From Paracoccaceae bacterium (GTDB lineage Bacteria > Pseudomonadota > Alphaproteobacteria > Rhodobacterales > Rhodobacteraceae): a stretch of 64,000 nucleotides of DNA. The stretch lies in the NCBI GenBank assembly GCA_027489355.1, contig JAIXZY010000020.1, forward strand, positions 1-64,000, written 5' to 3'. Below, in pieces: positions 34,812 through 42,711 of this stretch; within the stretch, counting starts at the first letter, position 1; each line of letters starts with the position of its first letter. The position numbers were made by a program, and so were the translations under genes. The notes under the pieces were generated by a model. That model worked only from the letters and a program-made list of their open reading frames with translations. It was not told the DNA's origin and did no database searches.

Positions 34812-36857
34812 TCACCCCTCCCGCAGGGCCGCCAGAAAGGCCTCCCCGAACCGCTCGATCTTGGCCTCGCCCATCCCGGAAATGCCGGCCAGTTCCGCCA
34901 GGGTCGAGGGCCGCCGCTCCACGACGGCCCGCAGCGTCGCGGGCGAGCAGGTCAGGTATTTCCCCGTCCCGCCCTCGCCCCGGCACAGCTCCAGCTGCAC
35001 CTCCGCCAGCCGGTCAAAGAGCGCCCCTTCCGGCCGCCCGACCAGCTTCATCCGGGCCGGGTGCAGCTCCTCCGCCGCGCCGGTGATCACCTCCAGGAAG
35101 GCCGCGCCATAGCTTTCCAGCTTCCGCGCCCCCACCCCGGTAATCCCCGCCATCTGGTCCAGGGTGACAGGCTTCCGCTCCGCCATCTCGATCAGCGTCT
35201 TGTCCGGGAAGACCACATAGGCCGGCACGTTCTGCGCCTCGGCCAGCGCCCGCCGGCGGGCCTTCAGCAAGGCCAGCAGCCCCGCGTCCTCCTCGGCCAC
35301 CTGCGCCCGGACGACCGGCTCCCGCTCCCCCGCCGCCACCACGGTATCCCGCCGCAGGGTCACCGGGGCCTCCCCCCGCAGCACCGGCCGCGCGGCCTCG
35401 GTCATCCGCAGCGCGCCGTGGCGGTCCGGGTCGGGCCTCACGAGATCGCGGCCCATCATCTGCCGGAAGACCGCCCCCCAGGCGGGTTTCGACAGGTCGC
35501 GCCCGACCGCGAAGGTCGGGAGCTGGTCGTGGCCCTTCTCCCGCACCTTCGGCGTCGCGGTCCCGGTCAGGATGTCGATCAGATGCCCCGCCCCGAACCA
35601 CTCCCCCGTCCGCAGGATCGCCGAGAGCGCCTTCCGCACCGCCTCGGTCGCGTCGAAGAGCTGCGCCGGGCGGTCGCAGAGATCGCAGTTCCCGCAAGGT
35701 TCGGCCTGCTCGCCGAAATACCCCAGCAACACCTGCCGCCGACAGCCCAAGGCCTCGGCCAGACCCAGCAGCGCATTCAGCCGGGCGTGGTCCGCGGCCT
35801 TGCGGTCCGGAGGCGCCGCGCCCTCGTCGATCTGCGACCGGCGCAGGCGGATGTCGTCGGGACCGTAAAGGGTCATCGTCTCGGCCGCGGAACCGTCGCG
35901 GCCCGCGCGGCCGATTTCCTGGTAGTATCCCTCGATCGACTTCGGCAGGTCGGCGTGGGCCACCCAGCGGATGTCGGGCTTGTCGATCCCCATGCCGAAG
36001 GCGATCGTCGCCACCACGATCAGCCCGTCCTCGCGCTGGAAGCGGGCCTCGACCTGGCGGCGCTCGTCGGCCTCCATCCCGCCGTGATAGGCCACCGCCT
36101 CATGCCGCGCCTCGCGGAGCGCCTGGGCCAGCGTCTCGGTCTTGGCCCGCGTCGCGCAATACACGATGCCAGACTGCCCCCGCCGCGCGGCGGCGAAGCG
36201 GAGGATCTGCTCGCGCGGCTTGTCCTTCACCGCGAAGGCCAGGTGGATGTTCGGCCGGTCGAAGCCGCGCAGGAAGGTCACGGGCGGCTCGCCGTCGAAA
36301 AGGCGAGTCACGATCTCGGCCCGCGTCTCCTCATCCGCCGTCGCGGTAAAGGCCGCCAGGGGCACCCGGAGCGACCGGCGCAACTCGCCGATCCGCAGGT
36401 AGTCGGGGCGGAAGTCGTGGCCCCATTGGCTGACGCAATGCGCCTCGTCCACCGCGATCAGGCTGCACTTCGCCCGGCGCAGAAGCGCCAGCGCGCCGCC
36501 CGAGGCCAGGCGTTCCGGCGCCATGTACAGAAGCTTCAGCCGCCCGTCGTCGATGGCCTGGAAGACCTCTTCCGTCTCTTCGTCCGTGTTGCCCGAGGTC
36601 AGCGCCCCGGCCTCGACCCCCGCCGCGCGCAGGGCGCGGACCTGGTCGCGCATCAGCGCGATGAGCGGAGAGATGACGACCGTCACCCCGTCCCGGCACA
36701 GGGCAGGCAGTTGGAAACACAGGGATTTCCCGCCGCCCGTCGGCATGATCGCCAGGGTGTTGCGGCCCTGGAGGACGGACTGCACGATCTCGGCCTGACC
36801 CGGGCGGAAGTCCGGGAAGCCGAAGACGGAATGCAGAAGCCGGGCCGCCTGGTCCAA
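34812..36857 (-). CDS. recQ: ATP-dependent DNA helicase RecQ
   Basis: This is a 3'-5' DNA helicase for recombination and repair, 681 aa long. Motif I is MPTGGGKSLCFQLPAL and the DEAH-type box is AVDEAHCVSQWGHDFRPDY. Motif VI is QEIGRAGRDG. The RQC zinc-binding cysteines appear in CRRQVLLGYFGEQAEPCGNC. Two HRDC domains follow (around FPDKTLIEMAERKP and SPATLRAVVERRP), one more than in E. coli RecQ. The start is a TTG at 36857, 2 nt after the yggT stop, with a weak ribosome-binding site; translation is probably coupled to yggT. Confidence 0.95.
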   Translation of the reverse strand: MDQAARLLHSVFGFPDFRPGQAEIVQSVLQGRNTLAIMPTGGGKSLCFQLPALCRDGVTVVISPLIALMRDQVRALRAAGVEAGALTSGNTDEETEEVFQAIDDGRLKLLYMAPERLASGGALALLRRAKCSLIAVDEAHCVSQWGHDFRPDYLRIGELRRSLRVPLAAFTATADEETRAEIVTRLFDGEPPVTFLRGFDRPNIHLAFAVKDKPREQILRFAAARRGQSGIVYCATRAKTETLAQALREARHEAVAYHGGMEADERRQVEARFQREDGLIVVATIAFGMGIDKPDIRWVAHADLPKSIEGYYQEIGRAGRDGSAAETMTLYGPDDIRLRRSQIDEGAAPPDRKAADHARLNALLGLAEALGCRRQVLLGYFGEQAEPCGNCDLCDRPAQLFDATEAVRKALSAILRTGEWFGAGHLIDILTGTATPKVREKGHDQLPTFAVGRDLSKPAWGAVFRQMMGRDLVRPDPDRHGALRMTEAARPVLRGEAPVTLRRDTVVAAGEREPVVRAQVAEEDAGLLALLKARRRALAEAQNVPAYVVFPDKTLIEMAERKPVTLDQMAGITGVGARKLESYGAAFLEVITGAAEELHPARMKLVGRPEGALFDRLAEVQLELCRGEGGTGKYLTCSPATLRAVVERRPSTLAELAGISGMGEAKIERFGEAFLAALREG

Positions 36858-36859
36858 GA

Positions 36860-37144
36860 TCAGAGGAAGGCCGCGATGTTGTTCCGCAGGATGATCTGCA
36901 GGGCGTAGATCGCGATCAGCACGATCAGCGGCGCCAGGTCGAGGCCCATCGGCGGCAGCAGGCGGCGGATCGGGCCATAAAGCGGCTCAAGCAGGCGCTC
37001 CAGACCGTACCAGATCTGCGAAACCAGCGGCTGACGGATGTTCAGCACCTGGAAGTTGATCAGCCAGCTCATGATCACATGGGCCAGGATGATGAACTGT
37101 GCCACGTTCAGGATCAGCATCAGGATCTGGTAGAGCGAGGTCAT
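36860..37144 (-). CDS. YggT family membrane protein
   Basis: This small integral membrane protein of 94 aa belongs to the YggT/CcmB-like family, linked elsewhere to osmotic stress and chloroplast/plastid division homologues. It has two hydrophobic segments (LMLILNVAQFIILAHVIMSW and LAPLIVLIAIYALQIILR) with the family signature GLERLLEPLYGPIRRLLPPM between them. The start is the ATG at 37144; the upstream frame extension lacks support. It lies directly upstream of recQ. Confidence 0.92.
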   Translation of the reverse strand: MTSLYQILMLILNVAQFIILAHVIMSWLINFQVLNIRQPLVSQIWYGLERLLEPLYGPIRRLLPPMGLDLAPLIVLIAIYALQIILRNNIAAFL

Positions 37145-37270
37145 CTGGCACTCCGTCGGAATTTGGGCAGAGGTAGCGACCGGGGGCCGAAAGGGCAATG
37201 GCTTCCGCTGCGTTTCGCTTGACGTCCGGCGCGCAGCGGGTCAGGCCTGCGCCCGACACGGAGACCCGAG

Positions 37271-37804
37271 ATGTACCCTTTCCTGCGCATGTTCAAGGAG
37301 ATGGCCCGCGCCCGGCGGATGCCGGAGCTGGGGCTGTTCGACACCCATGTCAGCCATCACATCTGCTGGCCCTGGGACCTTGACCCCTGGGTCGAGCTGA
37401 ACAACGGCCGTACGCTGACGCTTTATGACCTGGGCCGGCTGCCGCTGGGCGCGCGCACCGGCATCCACCGGCACCTGATCGCGAACGGTTGGGGCATGAC
37501 CGTGGCGGGCTCCAGCGTGCGCTACCGGCGGCGGGTCACCGTCTTCTCTCGTCTGACGAGCTACAGCCGCTGCCTGGGCTGGGACGAGCGATTTCTTTAT
37601 ACCGAGCAGTCGATGTGGAAGGGCGACGACTGCACCTCGCAGGTGCTGATCCGGTCGGCGATCGTCGGCAAGCAGGGGATCGTGCCCCCGGCAGAACTGG
37701 CGAAGGCCGCCGGTGTCTCGCCCGTCAGCCCCGAGCTTCCCGACTGGGTCAAGGCCTGGATCGCCGCCGAGGCCACGCGTCCCTGGCCGCCTGCACGCGG
37801 CTGA
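37271..37804 (+). CDS. Acyl-CoA thioesterase (hotdog fold, 4HBT-like)
   Basis: This 177-aa protein resembles the THEM6/4HBT_2 thioesterase family. The segment DLDPWVELNNGRTLTLYDLGR is the equivalent of the usual D-x-N-x-H-M-N motif, with Glu-Leu-Asn-Asn. The later VRYRRRVTVFSRLTSYSRCLGWDERF is typical of hotdog strands. It probably hydrolyses an acyl-CoA; the substrate is unknown. It is divergent from yggT and lies 96 nt upstream of the Atg22-like transporter in the same direction. Confidence 0.85.
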   Translation: MYPFLRMFKEMARARRMPELGLFDTHVSHHICWPWDLDPWVELNNGRTLTLYDLGRLPLGARTGIHRHLIANGWGMTVAGSSVRYRRRVTVFSRLTSYSRCLGWDERFLYTEQSMWKGDDCTSQVLIRSAIVGKQGIVPPAELAKAAGVSPVSPELPDWVKAWIAAEATRPWPPARG

Positions 37805-37900
37805 TCCAGCGATGAGCAAGCGTCAGCGCCGCGAAGAGCCGCCGCTTGCACAACCGGCGGTTTCCGGGTTCACTTCCCCGAAAAACAGGGGGCGGGCAGG

Positions 37901-39268
37901 ATGGGCGACCGGAAACGGATCTGGGGCTGGTATTTCTTCGACTGGGCCAGCCAGCCCTACAATACGCTGCTTCTGACCTTCATCTTCGGTCCGTACTTTG
38001 CCGAAATCGCGCGCGGCTACTACATGGGCGCGGGCCTGGACGAAGAGGCCGCGAAGGCCGCCGCGCAGGCCTACTGGGGCTGGGGGCTTGCCATCGCGTC
38101 GGTTGCCATCGCGGTGCTCGCGCCGCTTCTGGGGGCCATCGCCGATGGCACCGGGCGGCGGCTTGTCTGGGTGTGGATCTTCTCGGCCTTCTACGTTGTC
38201 GGGTCCTATGGCCTCTGGTGGGTGGCCCCCGGCGGGACCGAGGCGATGCTGTTCTGGGCTGTCTGCCTGTTCGGCCTGGGCTTTATCGGGATGGAGTTCG
38301 CAACGATCTTCACCAACGCGCTGATGCCATCGCTGACCCAGGCCGACGATCTGGGCGCGATCTCGGGGACGGGCTTCGCGTTTGGCTATCTCGGCGGGCT
38401 TCTGGCGCTGGTGATCATGCTCTTGTTCTTCGCAGAGGGCGCGGACAGCGGGCTGACGCTTCTGGGGACGCCGCCCCTGTTCGGGCTGGACACCGAGGCG
38501 CGGGAAGGGACCCGGTTCGTCGGCCCCTTCACCGCAATCTGGTACGTGGTCTTCATGATCCCCTTCTTTCTCTGGGTAAAAGAGCCGCACACCGACCGTC
38601 GTCCGCTGCATCTGGGCCGCGCCTTCGACAGTCTGCGCGACCTGATCCGCAGCCTGCGATACCGGCGCAGCCTTCTGGCCTATCTGGCGTCGTCGCTGTT
38701 CTACCGCGATGCGCTGAACGCGCTTTACGGGTTCGGAGGCGTCTACGCCTCGGGCGTGCTGGGCTGGTCGATCATCCAGATCGGCATCTTCGGCATCGTG
38801 GGTGCGGTCACGGCGATGGTCGCGGCCTTCATCGGCGGACGGGCCGACCGGGCCTTCGGGCCGAAGCCGGTGATCGCGGTGTCGATCCTGGTGCTGATGC
38901 TGGTCTGCCTGGTGATCGTCGGCATGACACGCGAGGGCGTCTGGGGGGTCGCGATGGACCCGGCGTCCTCGGTTCCGGACCAGATCTTCTTCGCCTGCGG
39001 GGCGCTGATCGGGGCGGCTGGCGGGTCGCTTCAGGCGGCCTCGCGGACCATGATGGCGCGGCACACCACGCCCGACCGCGCGACCGAGGCCTTCGGCCTG
39101 TTTGCCCTGTCCGGGAAGGTGGCAAGCTTCATCGCCCCCGCGTTGATCGCGCTGGCGACGACCGTGAGCGGATCGCAGCGGATCGGCATTGCGCCGCTGG
39201 TTGTGTTGTTCCTGATCGGACTGGTTCTGCTAGTCTTCGTCAAACCCAAAGGCGAGATTCCCGCATGA
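37901..39268 (+). CDS. MFS transporter, UMF1/Atg22 family
   Basis: This is a twelve-segment membrane transporter of 455 aa. The opening GWYFFDWASQPYNTLLLTFI and the following region are diagnostic of the UMF1 family (Atg22-like). The yeast member effluxes amino acids from vacuoles; bacterial substrates are unknown. The inner stretch SGTGFAFGYLGGLLALVIML is also typical. It overlaps the mepA start by 4 nt (ATGA), implying cotranscription with the murein endopeptidase. A recycling link between wall turnover products and this transporter is an attractive but unproven inference. Confidence 0.92.
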   Translation: MGDRKRIWGWYFFDWASQPYNTLLLTFIFGPYFAEIARGYYMGAGLDEEAAKAAAQAYWGWGLAIASVAIAVLAPLLGAIADGTGRRLVWVWIFSAFYVVGSYGLWWVAPGGTEAMLFWAVCLFGLGFIGMEFATIFTNALMPSLTQADDLGAISGTGFAFGYLGGLLALVIMLLFFAEGADSGLTLLGTPPLFGLDTEAREGTRFVGPFTAIWYVVFMIPFFLWVKEPHTDRRPLHLGRAFDSLRDLIRSLRYRRSLLAYLASSLFYRDALNALYGFGGVYASGVLGWSIIQIGIFGIVGAVTAMVAAFIGGRADRAFGPKPVIAVSILVLMLVCLVIVGMTREGVWGVAMDPASSVPDQIFFACGALIGAAGGSLQAASRTMMARHTTPDRATEAFGLFALSGKVASFIAPALIALATTVSGSQRIGIAPLVVLFLIGLVLLVFVKPKGEIPA

Positions 39269-40161
39269 TCCTTGGCCGCGCCCTTCTGCTGACCCTCCTG
39301 CTCGCCGCCCCGGTGCAGGCCGAAAAGCTGGCGAACAAGCTGTTCGGCGCGATGGCAGCGCCGTCGAACCAGGATTCGATGCCGATCGGCAGCTACGCCA
39401 AGGGCTGCGGGGCGGGGTTGGTGGAACTGCCCGAAACAGGGCCGACCTGGCAGGCGATGCGCCTGTCGCGCAACCGCAACTACGGCCAGCCCGAGATGGT
39501 GCAGTTCCTCATGGACCTATCGCAGACCGCACGGGACATCGGCTTTGGCCGCGGGCTTTACATCGGCGACATCAGCCAGCCGCGCGGCGGGCCGATGACC
39601 TCGGGCCATGCCAGCCACCAGATCGGGCTGGACGCCGACATCTGGATGCTGCCCCCCCGCCGGCTGGACCTTAGCGCCGCCGAACGCGAGGAGATCAGCT
39701 CGATCCCCGTGCGCTCGGCCGATCAGCGGTCGGTGACCGAGAACTGGACCCGCACCCACCGCGAGCTGTTGAAGCAGGCGGCGCTGGACCCGAGGGTGGA
39801 CCGCATCTTCGTCGCCGCGGCCGTGAAGATCGAGATGTGCAAGACCGCGAGGCGGTCGGACAAGAAATGGCTGCAGAAGATCCGGCCAGTCGCAGGCCAC
39901 GACACGCATTTCCACGTTCGCCTGAAATGCCCCCGCGGCGCCCGCCTGTGCGAGACACAGACCCCGACGGTGGCCGATCTGTCCAAGGGCGGCAACGGCT
40001 GCGACGAGACGCTGATGTGGTGGGTGACCGACTACCTGAACCCGCCCAAGGCGGACCCGAACAAGCCCAAGCCCGAGGATCAGCCGCCCGCAAGGGGTCC
40101 GCGCGACTATACGATGGCCGACCTGCCCAAGCAGTGCAAAGGCGTGCTGGCCGCAGAGTGA
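39265..40161 (+). CDS. mepA: Penicillin-insensitive murein DD-endopeptidase
   Basis: This zinc-dependent periplasmic endopeptidase cleaves peptidoglycan cross-links and is 298 aa long. A Sec signal peptide (MILGRALLLTLLLAAPVQA) is followed by the MepA/LAS motifs GHASHQIGLDADIW and GHDTHFHVRLKCP, which carry the zinc-binding histidines and aspartate. Several cysteines suggest disulfides. The C-terminus has a proline/lysine-rich linker. It starts within the stop of the UMF1 transporter gene. Confidence 0.95.
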   Translation: MILGRALLLTLLLAAPVQAEKLANKLFGAMAAPSNQDSMPIGSYAKGCGAGLVELPETGPTWQAMRLSRNRNYGQPEMVQFLMDLSQTARDIGFGRGLYIGDISQPRGGPMTSGHASHQIGLDADIWMLPPRRLDLSAAEREEISSIPVRSADQRSVTENWTRTHRELLKQAALDPRVDRIFVAAAVKIEMCKTARRSDKKWLQKIRPVAGHDTHFHVRLKCPRGARLCETQTPTVADLSKGGNGCDETLMWWVTDYLNPPKADPNKPKPEDQPPARGPRDYTMADLPKQCKGVLAAE

Positions 40162-40257
40162 CAGGGCCGATTGACAGGCGCGGGCCGCGGGTATAGGCCG
40201 CCTCCGCCCCGATGGTCTGGGCCAAGTCTCCGCGACCTTGTCAAAACGGAAAGCAAC

Positions 40258-40878
40258 ATGCGCACCCTTCTTCCTGGCATCCTTGCCATGGCGGCGATCG
40301 TCGTCGCATCCAACATCCTGGTCCAGTACCCGCTGGGCGCCTTCCTGACCTGGGGGGCGCTGACCTACCCCTTCGCCTTCCTGGTGAACGAGATCGTGAA
40401 CCGCTTCGACGGTCCCGCCGCTGCCCGGAAGGTGGTGCTGGTGGGGTTTCTCACCGGGATCATCTGTTCCTTCATCGGCACCCGGATCGAGGGCGAATTC
40501 GGCCCGCTGGTCACGCTGCGCGTCGCCCTCGGCTCGGGCATCGCTTTCCTTGCCGCCCAGCTTCTGGACATCACGATCTTCAACCGCTTCCGCCAGGGCC
40601 TGTGGTGGCGTGCGCCGCTGATTTCTCCGGTGATCTCCTCGACGCTTGATACGGCAATCTTCTTCACCATCGCCTTCTCGGCCGCGTTCACCTTCCTGGA
40701 ACCCGTTGTCGACGTGTCCTGGGCCACGCAGCCGACGCCGTTGCTGGGTCTTGGCCCAGACGCGCCCTTCTGGGTTTCGCTGGCCGTTGGTGACTGGCTG
40801 GTGAAGCTTCTGCTTGCCGGGGTGGCATTGTTGCCGTTTCGATTGGCACTTGCCCGCTGGGCCGCAAAGGTTGCGTGA
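40258..40878 (+). CDS. yhhQ: Queuosine precursor transporter (YhhQ/VUT family)
   Basis: This inner-membrane ECF-like importer of queuosine precursors has 206 aa and about six hydrophobic segments. ASNILVQYPLG, TYPFAFLVNEIVNRFDG and the C-terminal GDWLVKLLLAGVALLPF are family signatures. The start is the ATG at 40258. I looked upstream for a preQ1 riboswitch and did not find a convincing one in the 96 nt available. It is the last gene before the small 18-codon unit and the integrase. Confidence 0.93.
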   Translation: MRTLLPGILAMAAIVVASNILVQYPLGAFLTWGALTYPFAFLVNEIVNRFDGPAAARKVVLVGFLTGIICSFIGTRIEGEFGPLVTLRVALGSGIAFLAAQLLDITIFNRFRQGLWWRAPLISPVISSTLDTAIFFTIAFSAAFTFLEPVVDVSWATQPTPLLGLGPDAPFWVSLAVGDWLVKLLLAGVALLPFRLALARWAAKVA

Positions 40879-40932
40879 ATTGTTTTGACAAACACAAAAT
40901 CTGTGTCACGCTCCCCTTATCGGCAACCATTT

Positions 40933-40948
40933 GAAAGGAGGTGATCCA
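40933..40948 (+). promoter_or_regulatory. Extended Shine-Dalgarno complementary to the 16S rRNA 3' end
   Basis: GAAAGGAGGTGATCCA is an exact reverse complement of the usual alphaproteobacterial 16S rRNA end TGGATCACCTCCTTTC over about 16 nt. Typical sites pair over 4-7 nt. It is followed by the start codon of an 18-codon frame at 40949. Downstream CTCCTT (41062-41067) and TGGATC (41067-41072) could each pair with part of it and mask it. A TTGACA box at 40885-40890 could be a -35 element, but no good -10 was seen; an ACACA/TGTGT inverted repeat lies just beside it. Confidence 0.75.
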
Positions 40949-41005
40949 GTGTCTAGAGTGATATTGGAGAGAGGTGTCGGGACAGTCGGGAGGGGTATTT
41001 TCTAA
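40949..41005 (+). CDS. Candidate 18-residue leader peptide
   Basis: A GTG-started 18-codon frame (VSRVILERGVGTVGRGIF) ends in TAA at 41003-41005. It directly follows an exceptionally long Shine-Dalgarno sequence, although the start codon lies unusually close to it. A strong intrinsic terminator sits about 70 nt downstream, so the whole unit is about 180 nt. The untranslated stretch between contains an AGGGCA/TGCCCT pairing (41004-41009 with 41045-41050). I do not recognise it. It may encode a real micropeptide, or the frame may only position ribosomes on a regulatory RNA. Confidence 0.5.
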   Translation: MSRVILERGVGTVGRGIF

Positions 41006-41075
41006 GGGCAGCCCCTGGAAAATAGACCACCGATTGGATTTGGATGCCCTAACTGGCCCATCTCCTTGGATCTCG

Positions 41076-41106
41076 GAAAGGGTTGCCTGAGCAGGGCAAC
41101 CCTTTC
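41076..41106 (+). terminator. Strong intrinsic terminator of the 18-codon unit
   Basis: Arms GAAAGGGTTGCC/GGCAACCCTTTC pair over 12 bp around a 7-nt loop (TGAGCAG). They are followed by TCTATTTGATG. It is the clearest rho-independent terminator in the window. Confidence 0.85.
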
Positions 41107-41229
41107 TCTATTTGATGTAAGGGAAATTCAATCTTTTCAGTAGATTGGGCGAGGGAGCCGTGAAGGAGGGACGCCTACGGTTCCGTTACGGTGCTTATTC
41201 AGTCCCGACTCTATACTTCGCCCTCCAGC

Positions 41230-42330
41230 TCATGCCCGCCGGTTAAGTGCTGCAACAACGCTTTGCTGGTGGTCAGGACTGTGGTGGCCATATACTTCTT
41301 CGATGGTCCGTAGTGACGTCGAGAAGTAGCCTGCCGCGTCCCATGGCGACGCACCCTTTTGCATCGCCCAAGTGATAGCAGTGTGCTTCAAAGTGTGAGG
41401 CGTCACATCTGAGAGGTCGATGTCGATGCCCTTGGTTCGGGCCAACTCCGCTGCGAGCAAAATTGCGCGTTTCCAGCCGGTTTCAATATCGCCTACACGA
41501 CGGCCCTTGTAGTCCTCAACAACGAACTTGCGCCCGTTCTTCGCCTGTCTGCGGAGGTGGGCGAGATAACGATCGGGGAGACGACAGACGCCCTGCCGCT
41601 TCTTCGTCATGACCTTTCCGATGGGCTTGCGGAAGAGGAGGCCCTGGATGGTGTCCACATGGCCGCCAGACATCGACGGGGTGTTCATGTGCATGGCCAG
41701 GATGGTGGCCTTCCTGGAGCCAGTGTAGAGTCCGTGCAGGATGAAGTCTTGCAAGTGCCGTCCATCCAGGCGCAGATTTCTCGCAGCTCTGAGAAGCCAT
41801 GCAGCTTCCTGCCTGGTTAGCCAGCGTTCCTTTCCAGCCGGTCTCGCGGGAAGGCTTACTTGGGCCGGGGTGGTGAGCTTGCCTTCCTTGAGGCAGTAGT
41901 TCACGGCCGCCTGCAGGACGTTCAGCTCGCGGCGAATGGTGCCCGGAGAGGCCGGTCCCCGCTTGGTGATGCGGGACTTGCCATAGGCCCGGCAGGTGTT
42001 GCCGGTGATCTCCGAGACCCTCCGGTTGCCCCAGAAGGGGATGAGGGCCTCGATGGCATAGCCCAAGCGCCAAGGAGCGGCGACATGGGGAGCATGCTCC
42101 TCGCCGTAGATCGCAAGGCAATCGGCGAGGAGCATCTCCTGGGCGGATACCGGCCCGGTGGGCCGATACTTTTCGCCTATGTATACGGCGAGTTTTTCTT
42201 CAGCTTTCTGGCGATCGTCCGTGCCACAGCTGATGCGGGTTGTACCGTCTCGGATTTCCCAGAAGGACGCAAAGCCTTCAGCGCTTCTGTTCCGCCAGAC
42301 AAGGCGAGCCCCCTTAGTCTTCCTCGGCAT
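41230..42330 (-). CDS. Tyrosine-type site-specific recombinase / integrase
   Basis: This is a phage-type integrase of 366 aa. The C-terminal catalytic domain shows the arginine in GLYTGSRKATILAM, HTLKHTAITW (an HxxK variant of the usual HxxR box) and the nucleophilic tyrosine in IEEVYGHHSP. The N-terminal part has a SAM-like DNA-binding domain. The frame is intact. It lies at the junction between tightly packed core genes and the loose accessory region. Neither an adjacent intact tRNA nor a clear direct repeat was found, so the attachment sites are undefined. Confidence 0.93.
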   Translation of the reverse strand: MPRKTKGARLVWRNRSAEGFASFWEIRDGTTRISCGTDDRQKAEEKLAVYIGEKYRPTGPVSAQEMLLADCLAIYGEEHAPHVAAPWRLGYAIEALIPFWGNRRVSEITGNTCRAYGKSRITKRGPASPGTIRRELNVLQAAVNYCLKEGKLTTPAQVSLPARPAGKERWLTRQEAAWLLRAARNLRLDGRHLQDFILHGLYTGSRKATILAMHMNTPSMSGGHVDTIQGLLFRKPIGKVMTKKRQGVCRLPDRYLAHLRRQAKNGRKFVVEDYKGRRVGDIETGWKRAILLAAELARTKGIDIDLSDVTPHTLKHTAITWAMQKGASPWDAAGYFSTSLRTIEEVYGHHSPDHQQSVVAALNRRA

Positions 42331-42711
42331 AACTTCGGTATGTCTCCTGAAGCTGATCCGATATCAAGGCAACGCGCAAGCTACGCCGGCGCCTGGACCC
42401 ATGGGCCAGTTGATGGGTCAGCAAGTCAAGTGGCTAAGATTAGGATGCTGATTCCTATCTTATAATTTTTCGTCTTCGTAGAATGGGAAAGGCCGAAGTG
42501 CGGATGAGGGGGATAGCAATCCAGAACCGTATTTGAAGTGAACTGGTCTACCGCTTAAGGTTTGGACACCAAACAACAGGATGCGTCAACCATGCTCTGG
42601 TCCGATAACCTGGGATCAAGCAACAGGGGCGTCAAACAGCATTCGGAAGGCTGCGGGCGGCCGCTCGATTCCCCATGCAAACGTCTGCGCCTGGTCCAAG
42701 CCAGACAGCGT
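42331..42711. other. 381-nt gap upstream of the integrase
   Basis: No convincing gene is present. The part just before the integrase is AT-rich around 42455-42475 (CTATCTTATAATTTTTCG) and may hold its promoter. The sugar-binding protein gene ends at 42712 on the same strand, so its terminator should also be here, but no clear hairpin was seen. Confidence 0.5.

Noticed and set aside
40162-40257. preQ1 riboswitch upstream of yhhQ
   Set aside because: No clear preQ1 pseudoknot signature was found in the 96-nt gap between mepA and yhhQ.
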